This document shows positions 1-11,932 of a stretch of 64,000 nucleotides of DNA, in pieces; the first letter of the stretch is position 1, and each line of letters opens with the position of its first letter. Position numbers and translations under genes: made by a program. The DNA comes from Paramecium primaurelia (lineage: Eukaryota; Ciliophora; Oligohymenophorea; Peniculida; Parameciidae): the NCBI GenBank assembly GCA_905182975.1, contig CAJJDM010000144.1, positions 235,194-299,193 of the forward strand, written 5' to 3'. The notes beneath the pieces were generated by a model. The model made no database searches. It worked only from the letters and a program-made list of their open reading frames with translations, and was not told where the DNA came from.

Positions 1-265
1 TTCTAATTTACTAACATTGTATTTCTCTTTATTTTAAAGGGGATTATTTTTAACAACAGATATATTTGTAATTTGAAATGTCCATTATTTATTATTGCTA
101 GTTATATTATTAACACCTAAATTCTAAGGTATAGTAATTTAATTCTATAATTCAGAACTAGATTTTTAATTCAATTAATCTGTCTTATGATCAATATCGT
201 AATTCTTAGCAAATAATTAAGTATCTAACATTAAGTTATCAATTTATTTAGTAGATGCTTCCATG
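1..265. repeat. Direct repeat copy A, ends at an N
   Basis: This segment is identical to 1244-1508 (offset 1243) and runs up to the ambiguous base at 266. On the minus strand it encodes an internal piece of the SUMO-protease gene that is seen whole at 756-1789. It is best read as the end of a contig whose overlap with the next contig (267-1508) was not merged. The rest of the overlap would lie to the left of the window. Confidence 0.85.
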
Positions 266-266
266 N
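266..266. other. Single N, probable contig join
   Basis: An isolated ambiguous base separates copy A of the repeat from new sequence. A minus-strand membrane-protein reading frame is cut exactly here, which supports an assembly join rather than a sequencing ambiguity. Confidence 0.8.
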
Positions 267-685
267 GTATCAATTTTTATGATAAGATAACACCTTCACA
301 TTCATTTGGTTGTGTTGTAACATCTAAATATGTCTAACCTATCATAATTCCACTCCAACAAATGTTGATTGCATACATTACAAAAAATTCAAGTCTAATT
401 CAATAACAAAAATTGTACCTTGCAAATGGTTCTTTGAGCCAAATAAATAGAAATGAGATTAAATTTAGAATTAATAGTACTATATCACCTTTGTAGCTTA
501 AAGAGATTAATTTAATTCCCTCATCTTATGAATGATATATTTGACTTACTTGAACAAATTTAATTTGTATAACTTATTATAATAGGTAATAGATTAGAAA
601 AGACAGTTAAATAGAATTGCATTCTTGCAAATTAAAAGAAAACATTAACAGCTTTTGTTTTAGGAATGTTTATGTCAGTTTCCAT
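267..685 (-). CDS. Multi-pass membrane protein, 3' end missing
   Basis: An incomplete gene that starts at METDINIPKTK and runs off the contig break at the N. Two short introns (525-549, 25 nt; 395-418, 24 nt) keep one frame open. The visible product, about 120 residues, has hydrophobic stretches (FYLTVFSNLLPIIISY, IVLLILNLISFLFIWL, MYAINICWSGIMIG) typical of a polytopic membrane protein. I do not recognise the family. The rest of the gene should be found on the contig to the left. It lies 70 bp downstream of the SUMO-protease stop codon and on the same strand. Confidence 0.7.
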
Positions 686-755
686 TATTAATATTCAAAA
701 AACTTTATATAATTTAATTATTTAATTAATAACTACTAAAAATTTATTATTATTA

Positions 756-1789
756 TCAGAGCATTGACAATTAAATAATTTTTTCAAGTAATTCTTAATT
801 TACTTGTATTTGAGATCCCACAATTGCAAGGTTGTATAATATTGATTATCTATATTTGGTCACAAGTTATTAATTATAATTATAGGGTAGTCTTTGATAG
901 GTATATAGTAATGATATCAATGTAAAGATTCCACAATCGAAACTATTAATAGTCATAATAAAGTATACCCATTATCTTACTTATTATAATGAGTTGAAAT
1001 AGTATATTCAGAAGGCATAGTAACACCAATAAATTTGAGTATCTCCATGGCTGCTTTAATAATATCTTAATTTGTATGAGAGTTATATGAATCAAAGTAT
1101 CTAATCTTCTTTTCTTTTAGACAGATTATTAAACTAATCCAATGATTATTTTGTTAATTAATTGGAAAAAATAGATACTCTTATTAATTTAAAGATTAAA
1201 TATCTTTTAAATCATTTTAAGAAGCCATTTATGTTAGTAATGTTTCTAATTTACTAACATTGTATTTCTCTTTATTTTAAAGGGGATTATTTTTAACAAC
1301 AGATATATTTGTAATTTGAAATGTCCATTATTTATTATTGCTAGTTATATTATTAACACCTAAATTCTAAGGTATAGTAATTTAATTCTATAATTCAGAA
1401 CTAGATTTTTAATTCAATTAATCTGTCTTATGATCAATATCGTAATTCTTAGCAAATAATTAAGTATCTAACATTAAGTTATCAATTTATTTAGTAGATG
1501 CTTCCATGTATTCTGCAAAAAAATAACATTGAGCTATTGCAATCTAGAATCAAATGTTTATTACTTTTATATTTTAATAAGCATGTCTAAATAAGTTACA
1601 ATAGAACAATAAGTGTGAACTTGCTAAATACTAATTTGTCAATATTTCTTCTAAAAATCTAAAATCTATTGTAACTCCATATAAACTATTTCTCTCATTA
1701 ATCATACTATATTTTCTATAATTTATAGGGGGAACATAAACTATTTTATGAGTTTCTTATAAATCTTCTATTTTTTTTAAAGTCATCAT
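756..1789 (-). CDS. Ulp1/SENP-type SUMO cysteine protease (C48)
   Basis: Predicted 328 residues in three exons; introns are 1544-1564 (21 nt) and 943-968 (26 nt). The C-terminal half carries the C48 catalytic layout: His in NNHWISLII, Asp in RYFDSYN, then the oxyanion-hole Gln and catalytic Cys in KQDNGFDCGIF, with the second intron splitting the GF junction. Enzymes of this family mature SUMO or a related modifier and remove it from substrates. The start is the first of two adjacent ATGs and lies only 17 bp from the divergent coiled-coil gene. The N-terminal half is not recognisable. Which modifier (SUMO or NEDD8) is cleaved cannot be told from sequence. Confidence 0.8.
1244..1508. repeat. 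Direct repeat copy B
   Basis: Identical to 1-265. Here the repeat sits inside the intact SUMO-protease gene, so this is the copy in natural context. Confidence 0.85.
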
Positions 1790-1806
1790 TTAATAAATAT
1801 AATTAT

Positions 1807-3446
1807 ATGAGTAAAGCATTACAATACAATACCATATCAAAAGGGGATTATCTTACTTAAAAGAGTATACCTAATTCAGCTCCAATGTTAAGACCATAAT
1901 CTGAAATGGTTAAATAATCTTAAGTATCACCTCCTGTATAAGCTCCAACAGATGTTATAGCAAGTTAACCAATTTATAAAGAAAAATAAGAAAAATAATA
2001 AAAGGATACTCCATTTGAAAAAAGTATTTTTCCACAAAGTGAAATTCCTTAATAAAATATACCTATCAAAAGTACTATGATGAATAATCAATAATAAATT
2101 TCAAGTTAAACTAATCTACCTCAATAATAATCTAATGTATCAAATTAAAATTAGATTCAAATTTTACAATAATTGAAAGGTTTACAATTAGAGAATTAAG
2201 AATTAAGAGCATAATTGATAAATTAAACAAGAGAAATAATGAATGCTGGAGCTTTAAAGAGTGAAAATGGAGCTCTTAGAGAGAGAGCTGATGAATTAAA
2301 AATTATTGCAGATCATGTTAAAGAAGCTGATGCATAAAATTAGGCTATGAAGAAATAAGTGACTGAATTATAAACTTAATTAAGTTAAATAAAGGCATAA
2401 AATGGAGAATTATAAAAAGTAGCTGATGAAGTAGAATAAGTTAGAAAAGAGATAGCAACTTATAAAGCTTTTGAGATGCAATATAAAGAATTATTAAGAT
2501 AGACTTTATAATTAAAATCAGATCATGATGCATTAAATAAATAATTTAATAAATTATTGAGTGTTTAAGATGAAAATAAAAGAGTAAGTTAATAATATGA
2601 TTAATAAGTAACAGAAAATGAGTAACTTAAGAAATAATTAGTATAATAAGAAAAAGACAATTAATTATTACTTAATGATAATATTAGTATGAAATAATTA
2701 TTAGATTAATTAAACTTTGATCATAGAAGTCTAAGATCTTAATTTGCTAAATTGTAATAATAATAATAATAATAATATGAAGAAAACTAAAAATTAAAAG
2801 ATAAGATATCTTAATTGGAATTAGAAATAGTATAATTAAGATCTAGAAATGATGGATTATAAAAATTTGTTACTGCAGTTGATACAAGAGAATAAGAAAT
2901 TGGAACACTTAAATATCATTTAGGAATGTGTGAAAATAATATGAAAATTATTTAATAAAATTATGATGCTTCACTTAAAAAACTTGAAATCTAAAGAAAA
3001 GATATAGAATAATTAACAACTGATAACAATTTATTGAAAGGATAATTAGAGCATTTAACTTTATAGAATAGATAATTAAATGAATGTAATCTTATATTTC
3101 CATAATAATAGTATAATGGAAAAATAAAGAACAAGATCATCAAACTAAATAAATGTCTGAAGAGATTAAAAGATTAAACAGTCTTATCTTAGTTAAAAAT
3201 AATGAATGTAATTAATATAAAAATGATGCTTCCAGATTTCATTCTTAACTTATGAATTTACAAAATACTGAAAATTTAAATAAGAGAATGAATGATTAAA
3301 TTTAACAAATGGATCAAGACATATAATTTTTAAGAAAAATGAATTAAGATTAATAAATGCAAATTAAATAATTAGAAGAATTCAGATACAATACTATATA
3401 TAATATAAAATAACAAGATTTTAGCAGTAAATAAAATCTTTATTGA
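1807..3446 (+). CDS. Long coiled-coil protein
   Basis: 537 residues in two exons with one 26-nt intron (3086-3111). The first 115 residues are Ser/Pro/Gln-rich and probably disordered; the remainder is heptad-like (LQQLKGLQLENQELRAQL and onward), including a run of six consecutive TAA glutamine codons near 2758. No enzymatic motif is visible. ATG 1807 is chosen because the frame stays convincingly coding upstream of the internal ATGs at 2080 and 2239, and because the next gene starts 17 bp away on the other strand. In ciliates such proteins are often cytoskeletal or ciliary, but that is inference. Family not identified. Confidence 0.75.
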
Positions 3447-3715
3447 ATAATATAATCTATTTAATAATCATATTTAAATGAATATAAATATTTTAGAATA
3501 ATTAGTAATATTAGTATTAAGAGTAATAGATAATCAACTTAATATGATTAAATAATTATTATTTATATAATATTCTTTTTTCTTTGTTAAGATTTAGTTA
3601 TTATTCAAAATAAAATAAACCTCCTCTTTTTCAATTAATTTAAACATTCTTATAAATAAATAATTGAAAGCCATTTTTGTTATGTGATTTTAATATTAAT
3701 TTTTTTGAATTTCAA

Positions 3716-4587
3716 ATGTCAGGTATCACTATATATCTATAATAGAGGAATCACAATATTCTGAGCATCCAGGTGGTTGGATTGAATGGTTTTGTCAATT
3801 ACCATAAAATTAATATCTGACTGAAGTAGATTCCGAATTCATTCAAGATCCAAATAATTATGGCCACCTCATTAAATAATTCAATCTCTTTTAATAAGCT
3901 TTACAAATGATATTATCATCAGAATAACCAGATACTTTAGATCTAGAAAACGAGAAGTATTTTATTTTATCATACCTAGATTCCTTGAATTATATACAGA
4001 AGCCAGTGATATATACGGATTACTTCATTAAGCATTTATCTAAACCCCTAAAGGTTTAGCAATAATGAGAGAAAGATTTTTGAATGCCAGATTTGGTCAT
4101 TGTCCAAGAGTTCTTTGTGAAAAATAAAATACCATTCCTATTGGTTTAAGTGAGAGCCTCAAAACTAGTAGAATTAAAGTATATTGTCCAAGATGTAAAG
4201 AAGCATATGCTCCACGTAAAAGTTAAGCTGACTTTGATGGAGCATATTTTGGTCGCAGTTTCCCTATGTTGCTTTTATTGGTATAGCATAATAGTTTATA
4301 ATAAGACTTACCCTGATATACATCCAAAATTTACAATTTAATTAGGGACTGAATTATTTACTCCTTTCTAACCAACTCTTTATGGATTTAAAGTCAGAGA
4401 TGAAATATAAATCTAATAATCTTCTCCATAGTTACAATCATAATAATCATAATAGTAATAGTAATAAATTATTACTGAACATACAAATGGAATTATTGAA
4501 AAAGAAAATCATCATTAATAAGAAAAATAAAATGTTGAATAAGAATCAAAATAATCAAAAAAGAAAAAGAAAAATAAAAATAAATGA
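3716..4587 (+). CDS. CSNK2B: Casein kinase II regulatory subunit beta (copy 1)
   Basis: 266 residues, four exons, introns 3723-3745, 3957-3979 and 4281-4305. It begins with the CK2 beta signature GGWIEWFCQL, has the ARFGHCPRVLCE block with the first zinc cysteines and the VYCPRCKEAY block with the second pair, and the DGAYFGRSFP element of the dimer core. CK2 beta dimerises through this zinc finger and holds two catalytic subunits of the Ser/Thr kinase CK2. After the family core (TLYGFKV) there is a 55-residue Gln-rich tail ending in a Lys run, longer than in animals. A second, diverged CK2 beta lies at 16044-16967. Confidence 0.93.
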
Positions 4588-4962
4588 ATATATGAATTTA
4601 TTTCATTATTGATCTAAAAATATAAATATTTCATATTATCTAAACATCTTTTTATGTAATATTTTGTTATTATCTTATTATAATAATACAAGATCAATTA
4701 GAAACAGATCTTTTATTAATTCTTTGATATTTGATTAGTTCAAAATTATTATAAAATTGTGAACATTTATTTTATAAATTAAATAATCCTATAATTTTAT
4801 ATATATATATATTGAAACAAAAAACTTTCTTTTTTATTTTATTTTTAATTGTATTTATTCTATAAATAATGATAGATTATTTTTTATTAATCTAACATTT
4901 CTCTATTTAAATAGATAAAAATTTTAAATTATTCTAAATAATCGATGATATATATTTAATTA
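4588..4962. other. Intergenic, convergent 3' ends
   Basis: About 375 bp of AT-rich sequence between the stop codons of the CK2 beta gene and the homogentisate dioxygenase gene. A short TA repeat (about 4801-4813) is the only visible structure. Confidence 0.6.
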
Positions 4963-6424
4963 TCAAGGTTTATCTCCTAATTTGTTATGAGCCAATTTAT
5001 CCCAACACTTAAATTGATATTGATAAATATTTTACATGGTAATAGTCATGGTCCAAATTTACTTAGTCATCCATGACAAACGAACAAGTTTTAAACATGT
5101 ATGTACTTTCAAACATAAATGCTAAATTTTCATATGGATATTTAATAGGCTTAAAATATAAAGTAGAATATTTACTTCCAAATCTATATTAGACCATTTG
5201 GTAAATGATTCATGATCAGGACCATGTCCTTACAAAAGACTATGTAATGAACCATATCCAGGTTAGAAGCCTTCTTCCTTGGCATCATATTATCCAGAAA
5301 TATTTCCCATATATTCACTCATAACATTTCTATGATAATAAGGTGGTCTGAAAGTATGTTCTGCAACCATCCATCTTGGTGGGAATATAGCAAAATCACA
5401 TACTGCAACTCTTTGAATTATAAATATATATTTGTACCCTGGTTCATCAGTTTAGCATGTAATGACTGTAAATATAGATGGGTCAGGATGATCGAATGTA
5501 ACTGTTCCCATAGCATTAAAAAGATCCAAATTATATTTATAAGGATAATAGTTTCCATGCCATCCAACAACATCATATGGTGATCCTTTCTTTGTACATT
5601 TATAGAATTTTCCTAAATATTTATTAATAATTTAGAATTCTTCTTCGGTATTTTCATAATAAGCAGTTGGAACTAAGAAATCTCTAGGATTGGCTAATCC
5701 ATTTGCTCCAATAGGTCCCAAATCTGGAATTCTGAAATGACCTTTAAAGACTTCACATATGTATCCTCTTATTGGTTTAGTCATTTCAACACTAAACTTA
5801 ATTCCACGAGGAATAACACAAATTTCTCTTGGTTTGACTGTCATTTTACCCATTTCTGTAGTAATTAACATTTCTCCTTCCCAAGGCACTAAATTTAATG
5901 AGTATATTTACCTATTAAGAAGTCTCCATCACTATTAAACAAACTAGAGTTAGTCATACTCTTATTTGCAGCATATAAATATATTGCAATTCCTTATTTG
6001 ATGGATGGATCACCTGCTCCACAAACAGTGACCAATCCTTCAGCAAAAGTTGTAGGTTTTTATGGTAAGGGTAAACGTTTCCATCTGATAAATATAGTTT
6101 TTTAATTTACCTTAATTGATTAGGAGTGATTGTTAATCCATGATCATTCAAAAAATCGTTTTTAACATATTTTCCAAATTCTGGAGCATCTACAAATGGT
6201 GTATGAGCAGCACTTGGTCTAATTTTATAGAGCCAAGTCTTTTGATTACTAGCTCTAGGTAAAGTGAAGGCTGTTCCTGAAAATTATTCAGCTATCAAAT
6301 TGTAAGCACATTTTTGTGGACTATTCTATCCTTTTGGTACTGCTCCTTTTAATGCTTCTGTTTCTACATGATTTCCAAATCCTATGGCATAATCAAGGTT
6401 TTCATAATTGCGATGTGTATCCAT
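4963..6424 (-). CDS. HGD: Homogentisate 1,2-dioxygenase
   Basis: 443 residues, the usual family length, in six exons with introns of 23-28 nt. The enzyme opens the ring of homogentisate to maleylacetoacetate in tyrosine and phenylalanine breakdown and needs Fe(II). Clear family blocks: DLGPIGANGLANPRDFLVP, VVGWHGNYYPYKYNL, the iron ligands His and Glu in YYHRNVMSEYMG, and a third ligand His in GHGPD. The terminal exon is tiny (HCWDKLAHNKLGDKP after a 28-nt intron), matching the conserved C terminus. The start ATG gives a normal N terminus. Nothing suggests loss of function. No other pathway gene lies nearby. Confidence 0.95.
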
Positions 6425-6673
6425 AATAAGATATTTAATTAAATTTATCAATTAATTACGTATTATTATTTTGCTTATATTTCACATGACATACTATTTT
6501 TAGTTTTTTAATTTAATTATAACATTGATTTTCAAAATCAATTAAACAATATCAATATCTCAATAAAAATAACAAAATTATGTTTATTTATTTTATATTC
6601 TCAATTCATATATAATTATTTTTATATGATTTTATAAATATGTAAAATAATATAAATATAAATTAATTTTACT

Positions 6674-8200
6674 TCATTTTATTTAAATGCTTGATAATTG
6701 AATTTGAGATTTAATTAAAAATGATCTGTAAGTATACTTAATATTATTACTTGATAGATTTACAAATTTTTCTTATATCTTATCCTTAAAGTAATTTGAA
6801 TGTTTCTTATCTTTTAGAGAGAGTCAAAATGAAATGTTTATCATCTTTAACTTAAAGATCAGTAATCTCATTTGCCTTATAAATGAATCTTTTTGCTGGT
6901 GTTTCTAACTCTAAAATATAGTCATTGTAAATATTTTATCGAAGAATGAAAGCACAATTAATCTCAAGTAATTGATTCTTTAAAATCAATCTATGTTATA
7001 GAAATTTTCCTCTAATTTCTTCTAATTCTAATATATTTAACTTTTATTATTCAATGATATTTTCTAAATTCTACTTTTCAGTTTCATTTTCTAGTAAATT
7101 TTATTCAAAATTCTAGATTTTTATCTTCAATTCTGTATTAATTTATGATTATTCAATTATTTTATTATATAAATCTTATTCAATATCATGAATATTTTTT
7201 TTTAATTACCTATTTAATATATTTGCTTCTTCTAACTCTTTACTAAGTTTACCCAATATTGATTCTTTATTACTCAATTCTTTTTATAAATTTTTTTATT
7301 CATGTTATAAAATACTTGATTATGCTTAGAAATTATTTTACATAATTTTTATTTCTCTATTATATGCTACAACAAATACTATTATAATTGCTTATTCAAT
7401 TTTATCATCGTTTGTAATTGTTAATCTATTGTTCCTTCTGCTTTTACAATTTGATCAGAAAAATTGCTCTAAGATTATATTCTAACAGGAGTTGTTTCTA
7501 TATTTCCTTCCAAAATAGAAATTCTTTGCTTTAATTCTTCAACTAACTCAATATAAGATTGTTCCTTATCTATTTCAAATGATTCTTACATTTTAATCTT
7601 TTTCCTTAAGTACTTTATCTAATTCAATCGATAAAGATTGATTGGAAATTTCTAATTATTCTTTTTGTTCTCTTAATTCTAACACTGCCTTCTTTAATAC
7701 TTGAATTTTTGCTTTATCACTTGCATTATTACACGAATCAGAAGCACCTTCAGATTTTTGAGACTTAAGCATATATTGATATTTTATATTTATAATAATT
7801 AAACAATAACATCCAAATATATAAATGTCTAAAAATATTATTATTTTACTATCACATTCATCATCCACACATTCCTCTATATCAATTTAAATTAAGTACT
7901 TTGATATGCATTCTTAAGGAGCATAATTTTTTAATTTAATACATTTATTATTTCCTAACTTTGTTGATTCCATACATGTATTAGGAAATGTGAAATCATA
8001 ATATTACAATACAGTGATATATTATTAAATGAACTAAGTGCTAATTTTTAAACAGTTAATGAATTTGAACTAAAAATATCAGCTTCATAATAATTATCTT
8101 GTTTAGATTAACATTCTAAAACCATTAGTAAACTAATTTTAAACTAAAAATAACTTGATTAAATTAAAAATAAGTTTTTAAAGTTTAATGTTAATAGCAT
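6674..8200 (-). CDS. Membrane-anchored coiled-coil protein with a frame defect
   Basis: Best model: 485 residues, introns 8034-8053, 7357-7379 and 6726-6750. The N-terminal part is Cys-bearing (FTFPNTCMEST, APQECISKYL, ECVDDECDS), followed by one hydrophobic segment (IFLDIYIFGCYCLIIINI) and then about 340 residues of coiled coil. This suggests a single-pass protein with a lumenal or outer head and a cytoplasmic rod. The frame breaks at a run of five T (7599-7603). Removing one base joins both halves; the alternative is a 16-nt intron, shorter than any other here. The first exon and the start at 8200 are the least certain part; a shorter form could begin at 7973 or 7772. Family not recognised. 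Confidence 0.55.
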
Positions 8201-8956
8201 ATATTATTAATAGATTCTATAATAATTATTTTAATTATCTCCCTAATATTTCATTCAACTTATTATTAGATATGAAGAATAAATTAATTATATAATGCCA
8301 CTTCAAATAATTAAGATTTAAAAGTAATTTTTTTCTTTATTTTTAGATGATGTATTAAAATCAATAATTATGAATGAAACAAAATATATAAAATAGCTAA
8401 ACCTTATTTTCTCTAAATTATTTTTTTGATCATCTTATCAATTAAAATTATATTTAAAAAAAACAATTAATACTTTCTTGACAGGTTTTAAATGTTTGTC
8501 AATAAGAGTTATATAGACATCGCAAACAGATTTAAAAAATGCATTATAATTGTTAATATTATTTATAATAATTTATGTTGTCATCAATGACAATAAAACA
8601 ATTTGTATCATTAAAATTTTTGAAGTAATTTTTTTTAATAATATGCATTATTAAGATAAATGTAGATGATATTTAATTAAAAAATAAGGATTATTATAAA
8701 TTTTATTGAATCGTTAAAAAAAGTTCTTAGATTTTATAAAAATTTTGAAGTAGTTTTAATCAACTTTACAATTCTATCTTATAATTAAATAATTGAAGTG
8801 GAATTAATGAAATAAAATTGAAATGTGTTAATATAGTTTATATGTAAGAGAAAGCAGTCTTAGGAAATAGTTGATAATTATTAAGGCTAAAAAAAATAAG
8901 TAATTAGAACTAAATAAAGTTTATTTTTATATCTAATATAAATTTATCAAATAAAA
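8201..8956. other. Long intergenic region
   Basis: About 756 bp of AT-rich, low-complexity sequence between divergent genes. No credible coding stretch, RNA fold or repeat was noticed. It must contain the upstream regions of both neighbours. Confidence 0.55.
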
Positions 8957-10508
8957 ATGGACCCTAAATCGACAGCATTCCATCTTTATAAATAGACACT
9001 AATTAGAAAAAACACTAAACCTATTGGACAAATCTATAGTTATGAATAAAAGGATGTAATTATTTAGTTTTTATTTGTGTAGAAAATTGGGCAAGGAGCC
9101 TACGGTAGTGTGTACAAAGCTATACATAAAGTAAGTAAACAAGTTAGAGCAGTAAAAGTAATAAACAAACTTAATATCAAATACAAAGAAAGACTATTAA
9201 GCGAGATAACAATTATGGAGTTATTGGTAAAATAATATATATTAACATTTAGGATCATCCTAGTATTTTGAGATTGTATGAAACATTTGAGGATGCAGAG
9301 TACTTATACATGGTTTTGGAGTATATATATATTGAATATGTATAGAATATGCCAGGGAGGTGATGTGTTTGATAAGGTTCTAGAAAAGGGATCTCTACCA
9401 GTAGAAGATGCTTTTAAAATATATATTTAATATATGAGAGCTGTTAACTATTATTAAGGGTTTAAAATTGTACATAGGTAATATAAGCCATAATTAAATA
9501 GAGATTTAAAACCAGAAAATTTTTTATTTTAGAAAAAAAATGATTTATCATCTTTAACATTGATTGATTTTGGTATTGCTAAAAGATGTGTAGACAAATT
9601 AAAAACAAAAAGTGGCACAGTAAATTTTATTTAGAAGTTAGGCATATTATGTTGCTCCTGAAGTTTTAGATGGGTTATATGATCATAAATGTGATGTATG
9701 GTCAGCTGGTGTTGTACTTTATGTTATTTTATGTGGTTATCCTCCATTTTATGGTGAAAATGAAAAAGAAATACTTACAGAAATTAAAACTGGTTCATTA
9801 TAATTTGATGGTATTTATTAATTAATTAATTAAATAGGTGATGAATGGTAAGGAATATCATAAGAAATTAAAGATTTTATTCGATCTCAAGTCTGTCCTG
9901 CTGAAAAAAGATTGTTACCAAAAGATTTATTAAGTCATAAGGTTATTACTCAATACAATTAAAAATTTGTATAAGATAATAAATTATTATCTATGATTAC
10001 ACTCAATTAATGGGTTAAATATCATCCTATTAGAAGATTAGCTCTCTTTTATTTAGCAACATAACTTGATTCAAGTGAGTTAGTAAATTAGAAAAATTGT
10101 TTTTTCTTTATAAATACTTCTCAAACTGGATTAATTACTTAATAAGAGTTATCAACTTATTTAAAAGTAAATAAATAAGATGTTTAAAAATTATGGCCTT
10201 ATATTGATTGTAATAGCAATGGATACTTAGATTATTTTGAATTTGTTGCTCTAACACTAACATAATAAGAATTTATAAAATAATTACAATTTATGTTCGA
10301 CTTTTTGAGTTAGCAAGATAAATTCATTTCATAAAAGAGTATCAAATATATTTTCGATTAAAATGCTAACTTTAATAGTAAATGGGACAGCATCTCAGAT
10401 ACAAAAAATCATTTGGCTATAGTGAACTAACACGAATAATAAATAAATGTTAAAAATATAATAGAAAAAGACATGGATTTCAATGCCTTTAAAGCCATAA
10501 TGTAGTGA
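8957..10508 (+). CDS. Calcium-dependent protein kinase (CDPK)
   Basis: 466 residues in seven exons, introns 9056-9082, 9227-9252, 9321-9345, 9478-9501, 9620-9641 and 9811-9837. Kinase domain with the glycine loop IGQGAYGSVYKA (about residue 35), HRDLKPENF (about 147), DFGIAK and YYVAPEVLDG. The C-terminal part has EF-hand loops NTSQTGLITQQE (about 335) and DCNSNGYLDYFE (about 366); later hands look degenerate. CDPKs couple Ca2+ directly to phosphorylation of targets and are typical of plants and alveolates. Catalytic Lys, HRD Asp and DFG Asp are all present, so it should be active. The weak C-terminal hands suggest fewer than four working Ca2+ sites. Confidence 0.92.
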
Positions 10509-11002
10509 AATATCCATTCATATATTAATATAAATATATATATGTAATAATTAATGAAGATATTCATAAATCTTTTTCATTTTTCTATTAAATAAATAAT
10601 TTTATATTATTGTAAAATCATTAAAGCATTTAATATAAGAATAATCTATTCTCTATTTTATATCTTGTCAAAATACTTTAATCTAATTATATTGAATAAT
10701 AATATTTTCTATAATTATATTCATATTCTCTATTAATATATAAATATATTTATAAATGAAATCAAATAAATGTTAGCGTTTGAATAATAAACCTAAATAC
10801 TAATTATATATAATATTTTCCTAATTAATTTCTTAAACAGTCTTAAAATAGTTATCTTAACATTATCAATTATTTAAAATCAAGAGCAATTATTTATTTG
10901 TTATTTTTTAAGAAATACATAATATCATTACTTATAACTAATATTCATAAGATCAACAACAGCATATCATATAAAATATAATTATCTTATATATTACTAA
11001 TA
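10509..11002. other. Intergenic region
   Basis: About 490 bp of AT-rich DNA between two plus-strand genes. Nothing recognisable seen in it. Confidence 0.55.
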
Positions 11003-11477
11003 ATGAAATCTTCAAAAGCTGACTTACTAGAATCAGAAAATAGTTAAAATTATGGATCAGAGTCATCTGAATATTAGGTTGAATTGATAAAATAGAGAGG
11101 TAGTTAAACAGCCTGTGCTGATGCAAAACGTTACTATAAAATCCCTTTAAAAACGTAAATTTTGTTATTTTAGATGGTCTTTATAAATGGAAAGAGAATA
11201 AAACAAGTACATGCATATAAACAATATTTAGGTTGCCAAATCTTTGAGTATAAATTACTCAAGTGCAAAATCATTGATTCATTATTATAAAAATAATAAA
11301 AGACCAATCCCATCAGCAATTTCAAGTATTTTGAATTAATCCAAACCTTGTGGAATTAAATAGACAAAAAATGGTAATAAGAATATGTTTGTTGTTGTTC
11401 AGATTCAAAAGGAAACAATTAAAAAATACAATTTTTATTAATCACTATAATAACAACATGAGTTTGACAATATTTGA
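11003..11477 (+). CDS. Small helix-turn-helix protein, paralogue A
   Basis: 149 residues with one 25-nt intron (11207-11231). The core YKIPLKTQ...INGKRIKQ|VAKSLSINYSSAKSL looks like a helix-turn-helix: a short helix, a GK-containing turn and a recognition helix ending in IHYYKNNKRP. The neighbour at 11933-12408 has the same length, the same intron position and about the same core, so the two are tandem duplicates. The tail after the core (from SAISSILNQSKPC) differs. DNA binding is inferred from the HTH pattern and basic end; no named family could be assigned. TAA/TAG glutamine codons are frequent in the first 50 residues. Confidence 0.7.
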
Positions 11478-11932
11478 AGAATATAAACATGATTCCTATA
11501 TTTTAGTTAATGAATCTCTTATAAACATAAAAATATTTAAGAAATATATTATAAGTATCTATAAACTAAGTTTGTATGCAATCCTTCAAATTAGAACATT
11601 TTATGTGTTTTTATAAATTTATAAGGTTTATTCCTTAATTTTCAATTATTAATAATAACGTTTTTCTTTAAGAGATAAACAATTATATTTTATGAATATA
11701 AAAATTAAATCCTTAATTTAATTTCAATCAAAAATATGTTATAAAATGGAAAAATAATTCAACATTTCATTAGTATATCTCCTTAAATTTTATTTTAACT
11801 AAATATCTAAAACATGCACATTTAGTTAATTATTGTAACAAATATAAATATAATTGCTACAAATAATAACTTAATTTGATAATAATTATTTTTAGTTATT
11901 TTAAAATTTCCTTTCTTAAGACTTTCTTATCC
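11478..11932. other. Spacer between tandem HTH paralogues
   Basis: About 455 bp of AT-rich DNA. The sequence does not resemble either flanking gene, so no third copy is hidden here. Confidence 0.5.

Noticed and set aside
1860..2079. Minus-strand frame resembling a membrane protein (AITSVGAYTGGD...)
   Set aside because: It has no start codon and is the antisense of the N-terminal Ser/Pro/Gln-rich part of the plus-strand coiled-coil gene, which reads from ATG 1807 in one frame.
7839..8370. Long plus-strand open frame
   Set aside because: Its sense strand is pyrimidine-rich and protein composition is unlike neighbours; the minus strand here reads as Cys-containing exons joined to the downstream coiled-coil gene by a 20-nt intron.
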